Notes under the pieces: model-generated
Database searches by the model: none
What the model saw: the letters and a program-made list of their open reading frames with translations, nothing else
Told to the model about the DNA's origin: nothing
Program-made: the position numbers and the translations under genes
From: Nocardioides coralli
GTDB lineage: Bacteria > Actinomycetota > Actinomycetes > Propionibacteriales > Nocardioidaceae
Reading direction: 5' to 3'
DNA: 64,000 nt
Assembly: GCF_019880385.1 (NCBI RefSeq)
Contig: NZ_CP082273.1
Coordinates: forward strand, 868,001 to 932,000
Shown: positions 41,150 through 49,384 of the stretch, piece by piece
Position numbering within the stretch: the first letter of the stretch is position 1
How the letters are laid out: each line of letters opens with the position of its first letter

Positions 41150-42811
41150 TCAGAGGCCGAGCCTGGACCGCAGGTCGCCCTGGATGGCGTCGAGACGTCC
41201 CGCCGCCGCGATCCGGGCGGCGTCGACGTCCTCGTCCCCGACGGGGACGACCACCTCGAGGTAGCACTTGAGCTTCGGCTCGGTGCCGCTGGGACGCACG
41301 ACCACCCGGGCGCCCTCGGCCAGCCGGTAGCGCAGCCCGTCGGTCGGGGGGAGGTCGCCGCTGCCCTCGCTGAGGTCGTCGACGGACTCGACCGCCAGGC
41401 CGCCGAGCTCGGTCGGCGGCGTACGGCGCAGGGTGTCCATCGCCCGCTCGATCTCGGCGAGGTCGGTGACCCGCACCGAGAGCTGGTCGGTGGCGTGGAG
41501 GCCGTGCTCCGTGGCGAGGTCGTCGAGGACGTCGACGAGCGTCCTGCCCTCGGCCTTGGCCTCCGCGGCCAGCTCGCACAGGAGCAGCAGCGCGGACACG
41601 CCGTCCTTGTCGCGCACGTGCTCGGGGTCGACGCAGTAGCCGAGCGCCTCCTCGTAGCCGAAGGCGAGGTCGTCGACGCGGCTGATCCACTTGAAGCCCG
41701 TGAGCGTCTCGGCGTAGGGCTGCCCGTGGGCCTCGGCCATCCGGCCGAGCAGGGAGGAGGAGACGATGGAGGCGGCGTAGGTGCCCTCCTTGCCCCGCGT
41801 CAGCAGGTGGTGGGCGAGCAGCGCTCCCACCTCGTCGCCCCGCAGCATGCGCCAGCCGTGGGGCCCCGGCACGGCGGCTGCGCACCGGTCGGCGTCGGGG
41901 TCGTTGGCGACCACGAGGTCGGCGTCGGTGCGCTCCGCGAGCTGCATCGCGAGGTCCATGGCCCCCGGCTCCTCCGGGTTGGGGAAGGCGACCGTGGGGA
42001 AGGTCGCGTCGGGGTGCTCCTGCTGCTCCACGACGGCGGGGGACTCGAAGCCGGCCGTCTCGAGGACCTGGAGCACCGAGGTGCCGCCGACCCCGTGCAG
42101 GGGCGTGTAGACGGTGCGCAGGTCGCGCGGACCGTCGCCGGCGAGGCCGGCGACCGTGTCGAGGTAGCGGTCGACGATCTCGTCGTCGAGGACCGTGCCG
42201 GCCTCCCCGAGCGGGATGTCGGCGACCGCCCCGACGGCGGCGATCCGCTCGGCGATGCCGGCGTCGGCAGGCGGCACGATCTGGCTGCCGTCTCCCAGGT
42301 AGACCTTGTAGCCGTTGTCCTGCGGCGGGTTGTGGCTGGCGGTCACCATCACGCCGGCCACGCACCCCAGCTCGCGGATCGCGAAGGCGAGCACCGGCGT
42401 CGGCAGGGGCCGGGGCAGCACCAGCGCCCGCAGCCCGGCACCGGTCATCACCGCAGCGGTGTCGCGGGCGAACACGTCGGAGTTGCGCCGCGCGTCGTAC
42501 CCGATCACCACAGGGCTGCCCGGGCGCGCGCCCTCGTCGACGAGGTAGGCCGCCAGCCCGGCAGCGGCGCGGAGCACGACCACCCGGTTCATCCGGTTGG
42601 GTCCGGCTCCGAGCGCGCCGCGGAGCCCGGCCGTGCCGAACTCGAGGGTGCCGGCGAACCGGTCGGCGAGGTCGGCCCGGTCGGCATCGTCCCCCCCGGC
42701 CGCCACCTCGGCGATCACCTGCTCCAGCTCCGCCCGGGTCTCCGGGTCGGGGTCGTCGGCGGCCCAGGCGCGGGCGCGGTCGAGCAGGTCGTCGGAGGCG
42801 GCCGTGGTCAT
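41150..42811 (-). CDS. Phosphohexomutase family protein (PmmB / phosphopentomutase-like)
   Basis: 553 residues. The phosphoserine loop is VTASHNPPQDNGYKVY, the metal site is VANDPDADRCA and the phosphate site is RPSGTEPKLKCYLEV. Enzymes of this subgroup act as phosphoglucomutase, phosphomannomutase or phosphopentomutase. Beside deoA, deoC and nucleoside phosphorylase, conversion of (deoxy)ribose-1-phosphate to the 5-phosphate is the fitting role (inference). TACCGT (42818-42823, minus strand) six bases before the ATG suggests a leaderless mRNA. Confidence 0.9.
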   Translation of the reverse strand: MTTAASDDLLDRARAWAADDPDPETRAELEQVIAEVAAGGDDADRADLADRFAGTLEFGTAGLRGALGAGPNRMNRVVVLRAAAGLAAYLVDEGARPGSPVVIGYDARRNSDVFARDTAAVMTGAGLRALVLPRPLPTPVLAFAIRELGCVAGVMVTASHNPPQDNGYKVYLGDGSQIVPPADAGIAERIAAVGAVADIPLGEAGTVLDDEIVDRYLDTVAGLAGDGPRDLRTVYTPLHGVGGTSVLQVLETAGFESPAVVEQQEHPDATFPTVAFPNPEEPGAMDLAMQLAERTDADLVVANDPDADRCAAAVPGPHGWRMLRGDEVGALLAHHLLTRGKEGTYAASIVSSSLLGRMAEAHGQPYAETLTGFKWISRVDDLAFGYEEALGYCVDPEHVRDKDGVSALLLLCELAAEAKAEGRTLVDVLDDLATEHGLHATDQLSVRVTDLAEIERAMDTLRRTPPTELGGLAVESVDDLSEGSGDLPPTDGLRYRLAEGARVVVRPSGTEPKLKCYLEVVVPVGDEDVDAARIAAAGRLDAIQGDLRSRLGL

Positions 42812-42847
42812 GTCGGCACGGTAGACCCGGACCGGGACAATGGCAGC

Positions 42848-42886
42848 ATGGGGGACCAGCCAACGGCCGCACCGGTGCCCGCGTGA
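42848..42886 (+). CDS. Twelve-codon upstream ORF coupled to the SRPBCC gene
   Basis: ATG at 42848 begins MGDQPTAAPVPA and its stop overlaps the next gene's GTG (GTGA). GACAAT (42836-42841) sits six bases before the ATG, the same spacing as the leaderless genes in this window. The main gene lacks a convincing ribosome binding site, so this short leaderless ORF could deliver ribosomes to it. It is purely inferred. Confidence 0.35.
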   Translation: MGDQPTAAPVPA

Positions 42887-43335
42887 GCCGCCGCTTCGTC
42901 TTCGGCGGGTCCTGGCTGGTCGCGGCCCCGCCCGGCCGGGTGCACGCCGTGCTCGTCGACCTCGAGCACTACCCGGACTGGTGGCCCCAGGTGCGGGCGG
43001 TGGCGAAGATCGACGACGACCACGCCAGGGTGCTGTGCCGCGCGTCGCTGCCCTACACCCTCGACCTGGTGCTCACGGCCGTGGAGCGTGGTCCACACCT
43101 GCTCGAGACCCGTCTCGACGGCGACCTCGAGGGCTTCGTACGGTGGCGGATCGGACCTGACGCCGCCGGCACCCGGCTCGTCCTCGAGCAGGAGGTCGTC
43201 GTCACCGGCCGGCTGATGGCTCTGGCGGCGTACGTCACCGGCCGGCCGCTCCGGTGGAACCACGAGCAGATGATGGCCGGCGGCCTCGCCGGGCTCAGGT
43301 CCCGGCTGGCTCAGGCCTCGTCGTCGGGCGAGTAG
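42883..43335 (+). CDS. SRPBCC (START-like) family protein
   Basis: 150 residues with a helix-grip fold: FGGSWLVAAPPGRVHAVLVDLEHYPDWWPQV is the typical first strand and helix, and the last helix is WNHEQMMAGGLAGLRSRLAQ. Such proteins bind hydrophobic ligands; the ligand is unknown. GTG at 42883 overlaps a short upstream ORF. Its 3' end overlaps the convergent acidic protein gene by 25 bp. Confidence 0.8.
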   Translation: MSRRFVFGGSWLVAAPPGRVHAVLVDLEHYPDWWPQVRAVAKIDDDHARVLCRASLPYTLDLVLTAVERGPHLLETRLDGDLEGFVRWRIGPDAAGTRLVLEQEVVVTGRLMALAAYVTGRPLRWNHEQMMAGGLAGLRSRLAQASSSGE

Positions 43336-43619
43336 CGCTTGTCGGCCTGGCCGTAGTCGTCGTGGTCGGTGAACATGCCGACCTCGGTGTCGAAGTCGCG
43401 CTGGGTGTTGTCCACCTCGGCGCCGTCGGGGCGGTTGTCCGGGGCGAGGCGCTCCTCCCGCTCCTCCTCGATCTCGTCGATCTCCTCCTGGTCGACGTCC
43501 TCGGGGTCCGGCAGGCTCCCGGGGGCGTGGTCGGCAGTGGCCTCGCGGTCGACGTCGTCGGCGTGGAGCTCGGCCTCGACCTCGTCGCTGTGCTGCTCCT
43601 GGAAGTCGCTCTCGCTCAT
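43311..43619 (-). CDS. Small, very acidic, probably disordered protein
   Basis: 102 residues, rich in Asp and Glu with EEIDEIEEEREERLAPDN in the middle and almost no hydrophobic core. No family recognised. The ATG at 43619 is preferred; an upstream start would add 12 residues from a non-coding-looking stretch. It sits directly downstream of tpx on the same strand with a gap of 32 nt, so it may share that transcript. Confidence 0.6.
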   Translation of the reverse strand: MSESDFQEQHSDEVEAELHADDVDREATADHAPGSLPDPEDVDQEEIDEIEEEREERLAPDNRPDGAEVDNTQRDFDTEVGMFTDHDDYGQADKRYSPDDEA

Positions 43620-43651
43620 GGCGCCACCCAAACCCGCGGGCCGCGGGGGTG

Positions 43652-44152
43652 TCAACGGTCCAGAGCGGCCAGGGCGGCGTCGTAGTCGGGCTCGTCGTCG
43701 ATGTCGCGCGCGAGCTCGGTGTGGAGGACCGTCCCGTCCCGGTCGACCACGACGACCGCCCGCGCGAGCAGGCCCGCGAACGGGCCGTCGAGGAGCGTCA
43801 CGCCGTACTGCTGACCGAAGTCGGTGCGGAACGCCGACACCACCTCGACGCCGTCGATCCCCTCGGCACCGCAGAACTGGACCTGGGCGAAGGGCAGGTC
43901 GTGGGACACGCAGACGACGGACGTGTCGTCGAGGCCTGCCGCCAGCTCGTTGAAGCGTCGCACGCTCGCGGCGCAGACGCCGGTGCCGACGCTGGGGAAG
44001 ATGCTGAGGACGAGACGGCGACCGTCGCCGGGCAGCACCCGGGACTCGGTCAGGTCGGCGCGCGTCACCAGCGCGTCAGGGGCGGGGGTGCCGACGGCCG
44101 GCAGCTCGCCGTCGGTGCGGGCGGGGGTGCCGCCGAGTGCGGTCTGGGCCAT
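43652..44152 (-). CDS. tpx: Thiol peroxidase (atypical 2-Cys peroxiredoxin)
   Basis: 166 residues. FPSVGTGVCAASVRRFNE holds the peroxidatic C60 and VQFCGAEG the resolving C94, the Tpx spacing. It reduces peroxides using thioredoxin. AGGAAG lies six bases before the ATG. Confidence 0.94.
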   Translation of the reverse strand: MAQTALGGTPARTDGELPAVGTPAPDALVTRADLTESRVLPGDGRRLVLSIFPSVGTGVCAASVRRFNELAAGLDDTSVVCVSHDLPFAQVQFCGAEGIDGVEVVSAFRTDFGQQYGVTLLDGPFAGLLARAVVVVDRDGTVLHTELARDIDDEPDYDAALAALDR

Positions 44153-44240
44153 GAGAACTTCCTACCGCACCGGCCCAGCGCTCCGGCGGTGGTGCCAGTC
44201 GACGACCCTGCGTGGCCGGGAGGCGCAACCGACTCTCATC

Positions 44241-44274
44241 GTCAGAACGCGGGCCGGGTCAGAACGCGGGCCGG
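44241..44274. repeat. 17-bp tandem duplication at the end of the uronate dehydrogenase-like gene
   Basis: GTCAGAACGCGGGCCGG occurs twice back to back (44241-44257 and 44258-44274). The inner copy encodes the last residues RPAF and the stop codon; the outer copy lies just past the stop. A recent slippage event would explain it, with no effect on the protein. Confidence 0.9.
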
Positions 44275-45047
44275 TGGAACCGGGCGCCCGCGAACGGGCC
44301 CCCGACGACCGATCCCTCGACCTCGTCCTCCGGGCGCGTCTCGACGCGGTCGGCCCAGTCCTCGGCGTCGTCCTGCGGCTCGTAGCCGAGGGCACGGCCG
44401 GGCGCCAGGTCCCACCACGCCCGGGTGTTGCGGCTGATCCCGTAGAGCACGGCGTAGCCGGGCGCCGGCGCGGTGAGCCCGGCCTCCACCATCCGCACGC
44501 AGTCGGCCGGGGAGAGCCAGGTGGAGAGATGGCGCGTGGTCTCGGGGCGGTCGAGGAAGGAGCCGATGCGGCACGAGACCACGTCGAGGCCGTGGCGGTC
44601 GGCGTAGAGCGACAGCAGCGCCTCGGCGGCGACCTTCGCGACGCCGTAGAACGTGTCCGGGCGGGGCCGGGTGTCGGTGCCGACGAGCTCGCTGCGCGGC
44701 GTCCACCCGACGGCGTGGTTGGAGCTGGCGTAGACCATGCGGCGCACGCCCTGGCCGACCATCGCGTCGAGCAGGGCCGCGGTGGTGAGCGCGTGCGAGG
44801 CCAGCGATCCCGCCAGGTCGGCCTCGTCGGGGTTGCCGGCCAGGTGGACCACCCCGTCGGGGCGTGCCTCGGCGACCACCGCCGCCGTCTCCGCCGGGTC
44901 GGTGCAGTCGGCGACGTGCCAGGGGCCGTCGTGGTCGACCGGGGCGGGTGCGAGGTCGAGGCCGGTCACCTCGTGGCCCCGGTCGCTCAGGCCGGCGGTC
45001 ACGACGCGGCCGATGCTCCCGGCGGCGCCGGTGAGGAGGACCCGCAT
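44259..45047 (-). CDS. NAD-dependent epimerase/dehydratase, uronate dehydrogenase-like
   Basis: 262 residues, a short-chain extended Rossmann enzyme. LLTGAAGSIGR binds NAD, YASSNHAVGW gives the Ser region, and FYGVAKV gives the Tyr-Lys pair. GISRNTRAWWDL and LGYEPQDDAEDWAD resemble uronate dehydrogenases that oxidise galacturonate or glucuronate, but the substrate is not proven. It starts 2 nt from the end of the nucleoside phosphorylase gene, so the two form an operon. Confidence 0.8.
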   Translation of the reverse strand: MRVLLTGAAGSIGRVVTAGLSDRGHEVTGLDLAPAPVDHDGPWHVADCTDPAETAAVVAEARPDGVVHLAGNPDEADLAGSLASHALTTAALLDAMVGQGVRRMVYASSNHAVGWTPRSELVGTDTRPRPDTFYGVAKVAAEALLSLYADRHGLDVVSCRIGSFLDRPETTRHLSTWLSPADCVRMVEAGLTAPAPGYAVLYGISRNTRAWWDLAPGRALGYEPQDDAEDWADRVETRPEDEVEGSVVGGPFAGARFHRPAF

Positions 45048-45049
45048 GC

Positions 45050-45844
45050 TCAGATCCGGTCCACGACCTGCGAGAGCAGCCCGCCCATCCTCGCCGCGGC
45101 CGCCTTCCCCGCCTCGAGGACCTCCTCGTGGTTGAGCGGCTCGCCGGAGATGCCGGCGGCAAGGTTGGTGACCAGGCTGATGCCGAGCACCTCCATGCCG
45201 GCCTCGCGCGCGGCGATCGCCTCGAGGGTGGTGCTCATGCCGACGAGGGTGCCGCCGATGGCGCGGACCATCGCGATCTCCGCCGGGGTCTCGTAGTGCG
45301 GGCCGGGGAACTGCACGTAGACGCCCTCGTCGAGGGTCGGGTCGACCTCCCGGCACAGCTCGCGCAGGCGGGCGCTGTAGAGGTCGGTGAGGTCGACGAA
45401 GTTGGCGCCCTCGATCGGCGAGGTGGCCGTGAGGTTGATGTGGTCGGCGATGAGCACCGGCGTGCCCGGCGACCAGGTCTCCTTCAGCCCGCCGCAGCCG
45501 TTGGTCAGCACGATGGCCCGGCAGCCGGCTGCCGCGGCGGTCCGCACGGGGTGGACGACCGATCGGACCCCCTTGCCCTCATAGAAGTGCGTCCGGCTGA
45601 GGAACACCAGCAGGTTCTTGTCGCCTGAGCGGATGCTGCGGATCGTGCCGCTGTGACCGGCGACTCCGGCGGCGTGGAAGCCCGGGAGGTCAGTCGTGGA
45701 GACCTCGGCCGTGGCCTCGCCGAGCGCGTCGACGGCGGGCAGCCAGCCGGAGCCGAGGACGAGGGCGAGGTCGTGGCGGCGTACGCCGGTGAGGTCTGCG
45801 AGGGTGTCGGCCGCGTCCTGGGCCAGCTGCTGCGTCTCGGTCAC
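45050..45844 (-). CDS. punA: Purine-nucleoside phosphorylase (trimeric class)
   Basis: 264 residues. [42 protein letters not shown] and VTNLAAG define the trimeric PNP class that cleaves inosine and guanosine (and deoxy forms) with phosphate. It supplies ribose-1-phosphate for the mutase. GTG at 45844 follows TAGAGT (45851-45856, minus strand) by six bases: leaderless. Confidence 0.95.
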   Translation of the reverse strand: MTETQQLAQDAADTLADLTGVRRHDLALVLGSGWLPAVDALGEATAEVSTTDLPGFHAAGVAGHSGTIRSIRSGDKNLLVFLSRTHFYEGKGVRSVVHPVRTAAAAGCRAIVLTNGCGGLKETWSPGTPVLIADHINLTATSPIEGANFVDLTDLYSARLRELCREVDPTLDEGVYVQFPGPHYETPAEIAMVRAIGGTLVGMSTTLEAIAAREAGMEVLGISLVTNLAAGISGEPLNHEEVLEAGKAAAARMGGLLSQVVDRI

Positions 45845-45891
45845 GGAGTGACTCTAGAACGCCGTCCGGTGCCGGATCACAGGTCGGTCGG

Positions 45892-46344
45892 TCACAGGCC
45901 GGTCGAGCGGCACGGCCGACGCCGCAGCGCGGCGACGTAGTCGGCGGGCGCGTCGGCGGCCTCGGCGGCGTCGGCGAGGATGCCCAGGTAGGACGCCGAG
46001 GGCAGCCCGCCCTCGTAGGCGTCGAGGACGTAGGTCCACACGACCAGCTCGCCGGTCATCGTCGCCACCCGCACCTTGGTCTTGCGGTAGAGGCCGAGGT
46101 CGGCGCCCTCCCACCCGTCGAGGGACGCCTCGTCCTCGCGGGTGATGTCGTAGACGGCGACGAAGACCTGCTCGAGGGGGTCCTCGACGATCGTGGAGAG
46201 CGCGCCGTCCCACCCGTGCTCCTCGCCACCGAACGTGAGTCGCCACCCGGTCAGCCAGCCCGTGGTCCGCAACGGCGAGTGCGGGCAGCGCTCACCCATG
46301 CGCTGGGGACTCAGGTTGGTCCCGTAGGCGGCGTACAGCGTCAC
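45892..46344 (-). CDS. Gamma-glutamylcyclotransferase-like protein
   Basis: 150 residues. [15 protein letters not shown] matches the glycine-rich YGSNL loop of the GGCT fold, and later strands fit. It may cyclise gamma-glutamyl amines; some members have other roles. GTG at 46344 has TACCCT (46352-46357, minus strand) seven bases upstream, so leaderless. It is divergent from the lipoamide dehydrogenase gene. The M. tuberculosis locus next to lpdA has, as I recall, a similar small protein. Confidence 0.75.
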   Translation of the reverse strand: MTLYAAYGTNLSPQRMGERCPHSPLRTTGWLTGWRLTFGGEEHGWDGALSTIVEDPLEQVFVAVYDITREDEASLDGWEGADLGLYRKTKVRVATMTGELVVWTYVLDAYEGGLPSASYLGILADAAEAADAPADYVAALRRRPCRSTGL

Positions 46345-46413
46345 GGGCAGCAGGGTAGCCGCCCCGGACGCCGCATTCGCGGCCCGAGGACTGCCCCGAC
46401 TACGCTGGCGCGC

Positions 46414-47817
46414 GTGAGCGACAACCACTTCGATGTCCTGGTCCTCGGCGCCGGCCCCGGCGGCTACGTCGCGGCCATCCGCGCCTCCCAGCTCGGCAAG
46501 AAGGTCGCCGTGGTGGAGGAGAAGTACTGGGGAGGGGTGTGCCTCAACGTGGGCTGCATCCCGTCCAAGGCGCTGCTCCGCAACGCAGAGCTCGCCTACA
46601 CCCTCACCCACGAGCGCGACAAGTTCGGCATCGAGGGCGAGCCCACGATGGGCTTCAAGACGACCCACGCACGCAGCCGCTCGGTCAGCGAGGGCATCGT
46701 CAAGGGCGTCCACTACCTGATGAAGAAGAACAAGATCACCGAGATCAACGGCTGGGGGACCCTCACCGGCCCGACCGGGATCGACGTGAAGGACGGCGAG
46801 GGCAACACCTCCTCCTACACCTTCGACAACCTGATCCTCGCCACGGGAGCCACCGTGCGGCTGCTGCCGGGCATGGAGACGAGTGAGAACGTCGTCACCT
46901 ACGAGGAGCAGATCCTCGACGACCAGCTCCCCGGCTCGGTGATCATCGGTGGCTCCGGCGCCATCGGCGTCGAGTTCGCCTACGTGATGAAGAACTTCGG
47001 CGTCGATGTGACGATCGTGGAGTTCCTCGACCGGATGGTTCCCACCGAGGACGCCGACGTGTCCAAGGAGCTGGCCAAGCACTACAAGAAGCTCGGCGTG
47101 AAGGTCATGACCTCCACCAAGGTCGAGAACGTCGAGGACACCGGTTCGGGGGTCAAGGTCACCGTCAGCCCCGCCGACGGCGGCGAGTCGCAGGTGCTCG
47201 AGGCCGACAAGATGCTGGCGGCGTTCGGCTTCGCGCCGCGCCTGGAGGGCTACGGGCTCGAGAACACCGGCGTCGAGACGACCGAGCGGGGCGCCATCGC
47301 CACCGACGACTACGGGCGCACCAACGTCGACAACGTCTACGCGATCGGTGACGTGACCGGGAAGCTGATGCTGGCCCACACCGCGGAGGCGCAGGGCGTG
47401 GTCGTGGCCGAGGTGATCGCCGGCGCCGAAACGATGCCGGTCGACATCGACATGATCCCCCGCGCCACCTACTGCCAGCCCCAGATCGCCTCCTTCGGCT
47501 ACAGCGAGGCACAGGCCAAGGAGAAGGGGTACGACGTCAAGACCGCCTCCTTCCCCTTCTCGGCCAACGGCAAGGCGATGGGCCTGGGCCACGCGGTCGG
47601 CTTCGTGAAGATCGTCGCCGACGCCGAGCACAACGAGATCGTCGGCGCCCACATGATCGGTCCCGACGTCACCGAGCTGCTGCCGGCCCTGACGCTGGCG
47701 CAGAAGTGGGACCTCACCGCCGACGAGGTCGCCCGCAACGTCTGGGCGCACCCGACCCTGTCGGAGTCGGTCAAGGAGGCCGTGGAGGGCATCGCCGGCC
47801 ACATGATCAACCTGTGA
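46414..47817 (+). CDS. lpd: Dihydrolipoamide dehydrogenase (E3)
   Basis: 467 residues. [14 protein letters not shown] binds [16 protein letters not shown] holds the redox pair C43/C48, the second Rossmann motif is [13 protein letters not shown], and HPTLSE near the C-terminus holds the catalytic His. It reoxidises lipoamide in 2-oxoacid dehydrogenase complexes or the glycine cleavage system. GTG at 46414 is seven bases after TACGCT (46401-46406), a leaderless start. Confidence 0.95.
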   Translation: MSDNHFDVLVLGAGPGGYVAAIRASQLGKKVAVVEEKYWGGVCLNVGCIPSKALLRNAELAYTLTHERDKFGIEGEPTMGFKTTHARSRSVSEGIVKGVHYLMKKNKITEINGWGTLTGPTGIDVKDGEGNTSSYTFDNLILATGATVRLLPGMETSENVVTYEEQILDDQLPGSVIIGGSGAIGVEFAYVMKNFGVDVTIVEFLDRMVPTEDADVSKELAKHYKKLGVKVMTSTKVENVEDTGSGVKVTVSPADGGESQVLEADKMLAAFGFAPRLEGYGLENTGVETTERGAIATDDYGRTNVDNVYAIGDVTGKLMLAHTAEAQGVVVAEVIAGAETMPVDIDMIPRATYCQPQIASFGYSEAQAKEKGYDVKTASFPFSANGKAMGLGHAVGFVKIVADAEHNEIVGAHMIGPDVTELLPALTLAQKWDLTADEVARNVWAHPTLSESVKEAVEGIAGHMINL

Positions 47818-47835
47818 TGAGGCGGACGGAGCTCC

Positions 47836-49230
47836 ATGTCTGACCGCGTCGTCATCGTCGGGGGAGGCCCGGGCGGCTACGAGGCCGCCCACGTCGCCGC
47901 CCAGCTCGGGGCCGAGGTGACGGTCGTCGACACCGACGGACTGGGGGGCTCGGCCGTCCTCACCGACTGCGTCCCCAGCAAGACGCTGATCGCCACCGCC
48001 GAGCTCATGACGGAGATGTCGGAGGCGGCCGAGCTCGGCATCGGGTTCCGCGACCTCGAGGGCGACCCGGCCACCTCGGTCTCGGTCGACCTGGCCCGGG
48101 TCAACGAGCGGGTGCTGGCGCTGGCCGCCGACCAGTCAGCCGACATCGCCCGCCGGCTCGAGCGTGACGGGGTCCGGGTCGTGATCGGCCGGGGACGGCT
48201 CGCCGCACCCGACCGGGTCGAGGTGACCCTGCCCGACGGCGGCACCGAGACCCTCGAGGCGGACGTGGTGCTGCTCGCCACCGGCGCCCAGCCGCGGGTG
48301 CTGCCCACGGCGCAGCCCGACGGCGAGCGGATCCTGACCTGGGAGCAGGTCTACGGGATGGACGAGGTTCCCGAGCACCTCGTCGTCGTGGGGTCGGGCG
48401 TGACGGGGGCGGAGTTCGCCTCGGCGTACCTCGCGCTCGGCATCGAGGTCACGCTGGTCTCCTCGCGCGACCGGGTGCTGCCGGGGGAGGACGCCGACGC
48501 CGCCGAGGTGCTCCAGCAGGTGGCCACCCGGCGTGGCATGAACGTGCTCTCGCAGTCCCGGATGGAGTCGGTGACCCGGGAGGGTGACGCGGTGACGGTG
48601 ACCCTCACCGACGGCCGCACCGTCCAGGGGTCGCACTGCATCCTGGCCCTCGGCTCAGTCCCCAACACCGACGACCTCGGGCTGGCCGAGGCGGGGGTCC
48701 AGACCGACGAGGGCGGCTTCATCCGGGCCGACCGGGTCTCGCGCACCACCGCGCGGGGCGTGTACGCCGCCGGCGACTGCACCGGGGTGCTGATGCTGGC
48801 ATCGGTGGCGGCGATGCAGGGCCGGATCGCGATGTGGCACGCGCTCGGCGACGCCGTCGCGCCGCTCGACCTCAAGCAGGTCTCGGCCAACGTGTTCACC
48901 TCGCCGGAGATCGCCACGGTCGGCTGGTCGCAGCAGGCCGTGGACGAGGGCGGCATCAACGCCGAAGTGGTGACCCTGCCGCTGAGCGGCAACGCCCGGG
49001 CGAAGATGCAGGGCGTCCGCGACGGCTTCGTGAAGCTCTTCTGCCGGCCCGGGACGGGCATCGTGGTGGGGGGTGTCGTGGTCGGTCCGCGCGCCAGTGA
49101 GCTGATCCACCCCGTGTCGATCGCGGTCGCCGAGTCGTTGACGGCCGACCAGCTCGCGCAGGCGTTCACGGTCTACCCGTCGATGAGCGGGTCGATCGCC
49201 GAGGCCGCCCGTCGCCTGCACCACGTCTGA
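47836..49230 (+). CDS. lpdA: LpdA-like NAD(P)H-quinone dehydrogenase
   Basis: 464 residues of the flavoprotein disulfide reductase family. It lacks the first redox cysteine: GGSAVLTDCVPSK has A40 where Lpd has Cys, leaving C45 alone. This matches M. tuberculosis LpdA (Rv3303c), reported as a quinone reductase rather than a lipoamide dehydrogenase. FAD motif VIVGGGPGGYEAA and the NAD motif VVVGSGVTGAEFA are intact. It lies 18 nt after lpd, probably in the same transcript. Confidence 0.88.
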   Translation: MSDRVVIVGGGPGGYEAAHVAAQLGAEVTVVDTDGLGGSAVLTDCVPSKTLIATAELMTEMSEAAELGIGFRDLEGDPATSVSVDLARVNERVLALAADQSADIARRLERDGVRVVIGRGRLAAPDRVEVTLPDGGTETLEADVVLLATGAQPRVLPTAQPDGERILTWEQVYGMDEVPEHLVVVGSGVTGAEFASAYLALGIEVTLVSSRDRVLPGEDADAAEVLQQVATRRGMNVLSQSRMESVTREGDAVTVTLTDGRTVQGSHCILALGSVPNTDDLGLAEAGVQTDEGGFIRADRVSRTTARGVYAAGDCTGVLMLASVAAMQGRIAMWHALGDAVAPLDLKQVSANVFTSPEIATVGWSQQAVDEGGINAEVVTLPLSGNARAKMQGVRDGFVKLFCRPGTGIVVGGVVVGPRASELIHPVSIAVAESLTADQLAQAFTVYPSMSGSIAEAARRLHHV

Positions 49231-49233
49231 GGT

Positions 49234-49249
49234 CCGTTACCGGTAACGG
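49234..49249. promoter_or_regulatory. 16-bp perfect palindrome upstream of the M6 metalloprotease gene
   Basis: CCGTTACCGGTAACGG lies just past the lpdA stop, with a lone half-site CAGTAACG about four bases on. No spacer means it would not make a good hairpin terminator, so an operator is more likely. The following AT-richer patch (49274-49299) may hold the promoter. Confidence 0.45.
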
Positions 49250-49384
49250 TCCAGTAACGATGGGCCGGGGTGCTTTGCGTTTGCAACAAAAGGTTGTCGG
49301 ATGCCGGAGGTGCGTCACACGCACGATCCACGGGGGATCCACACGTCTCAGGTCCTCCGCTCGACAACTCCTCGGAGGAGATTG

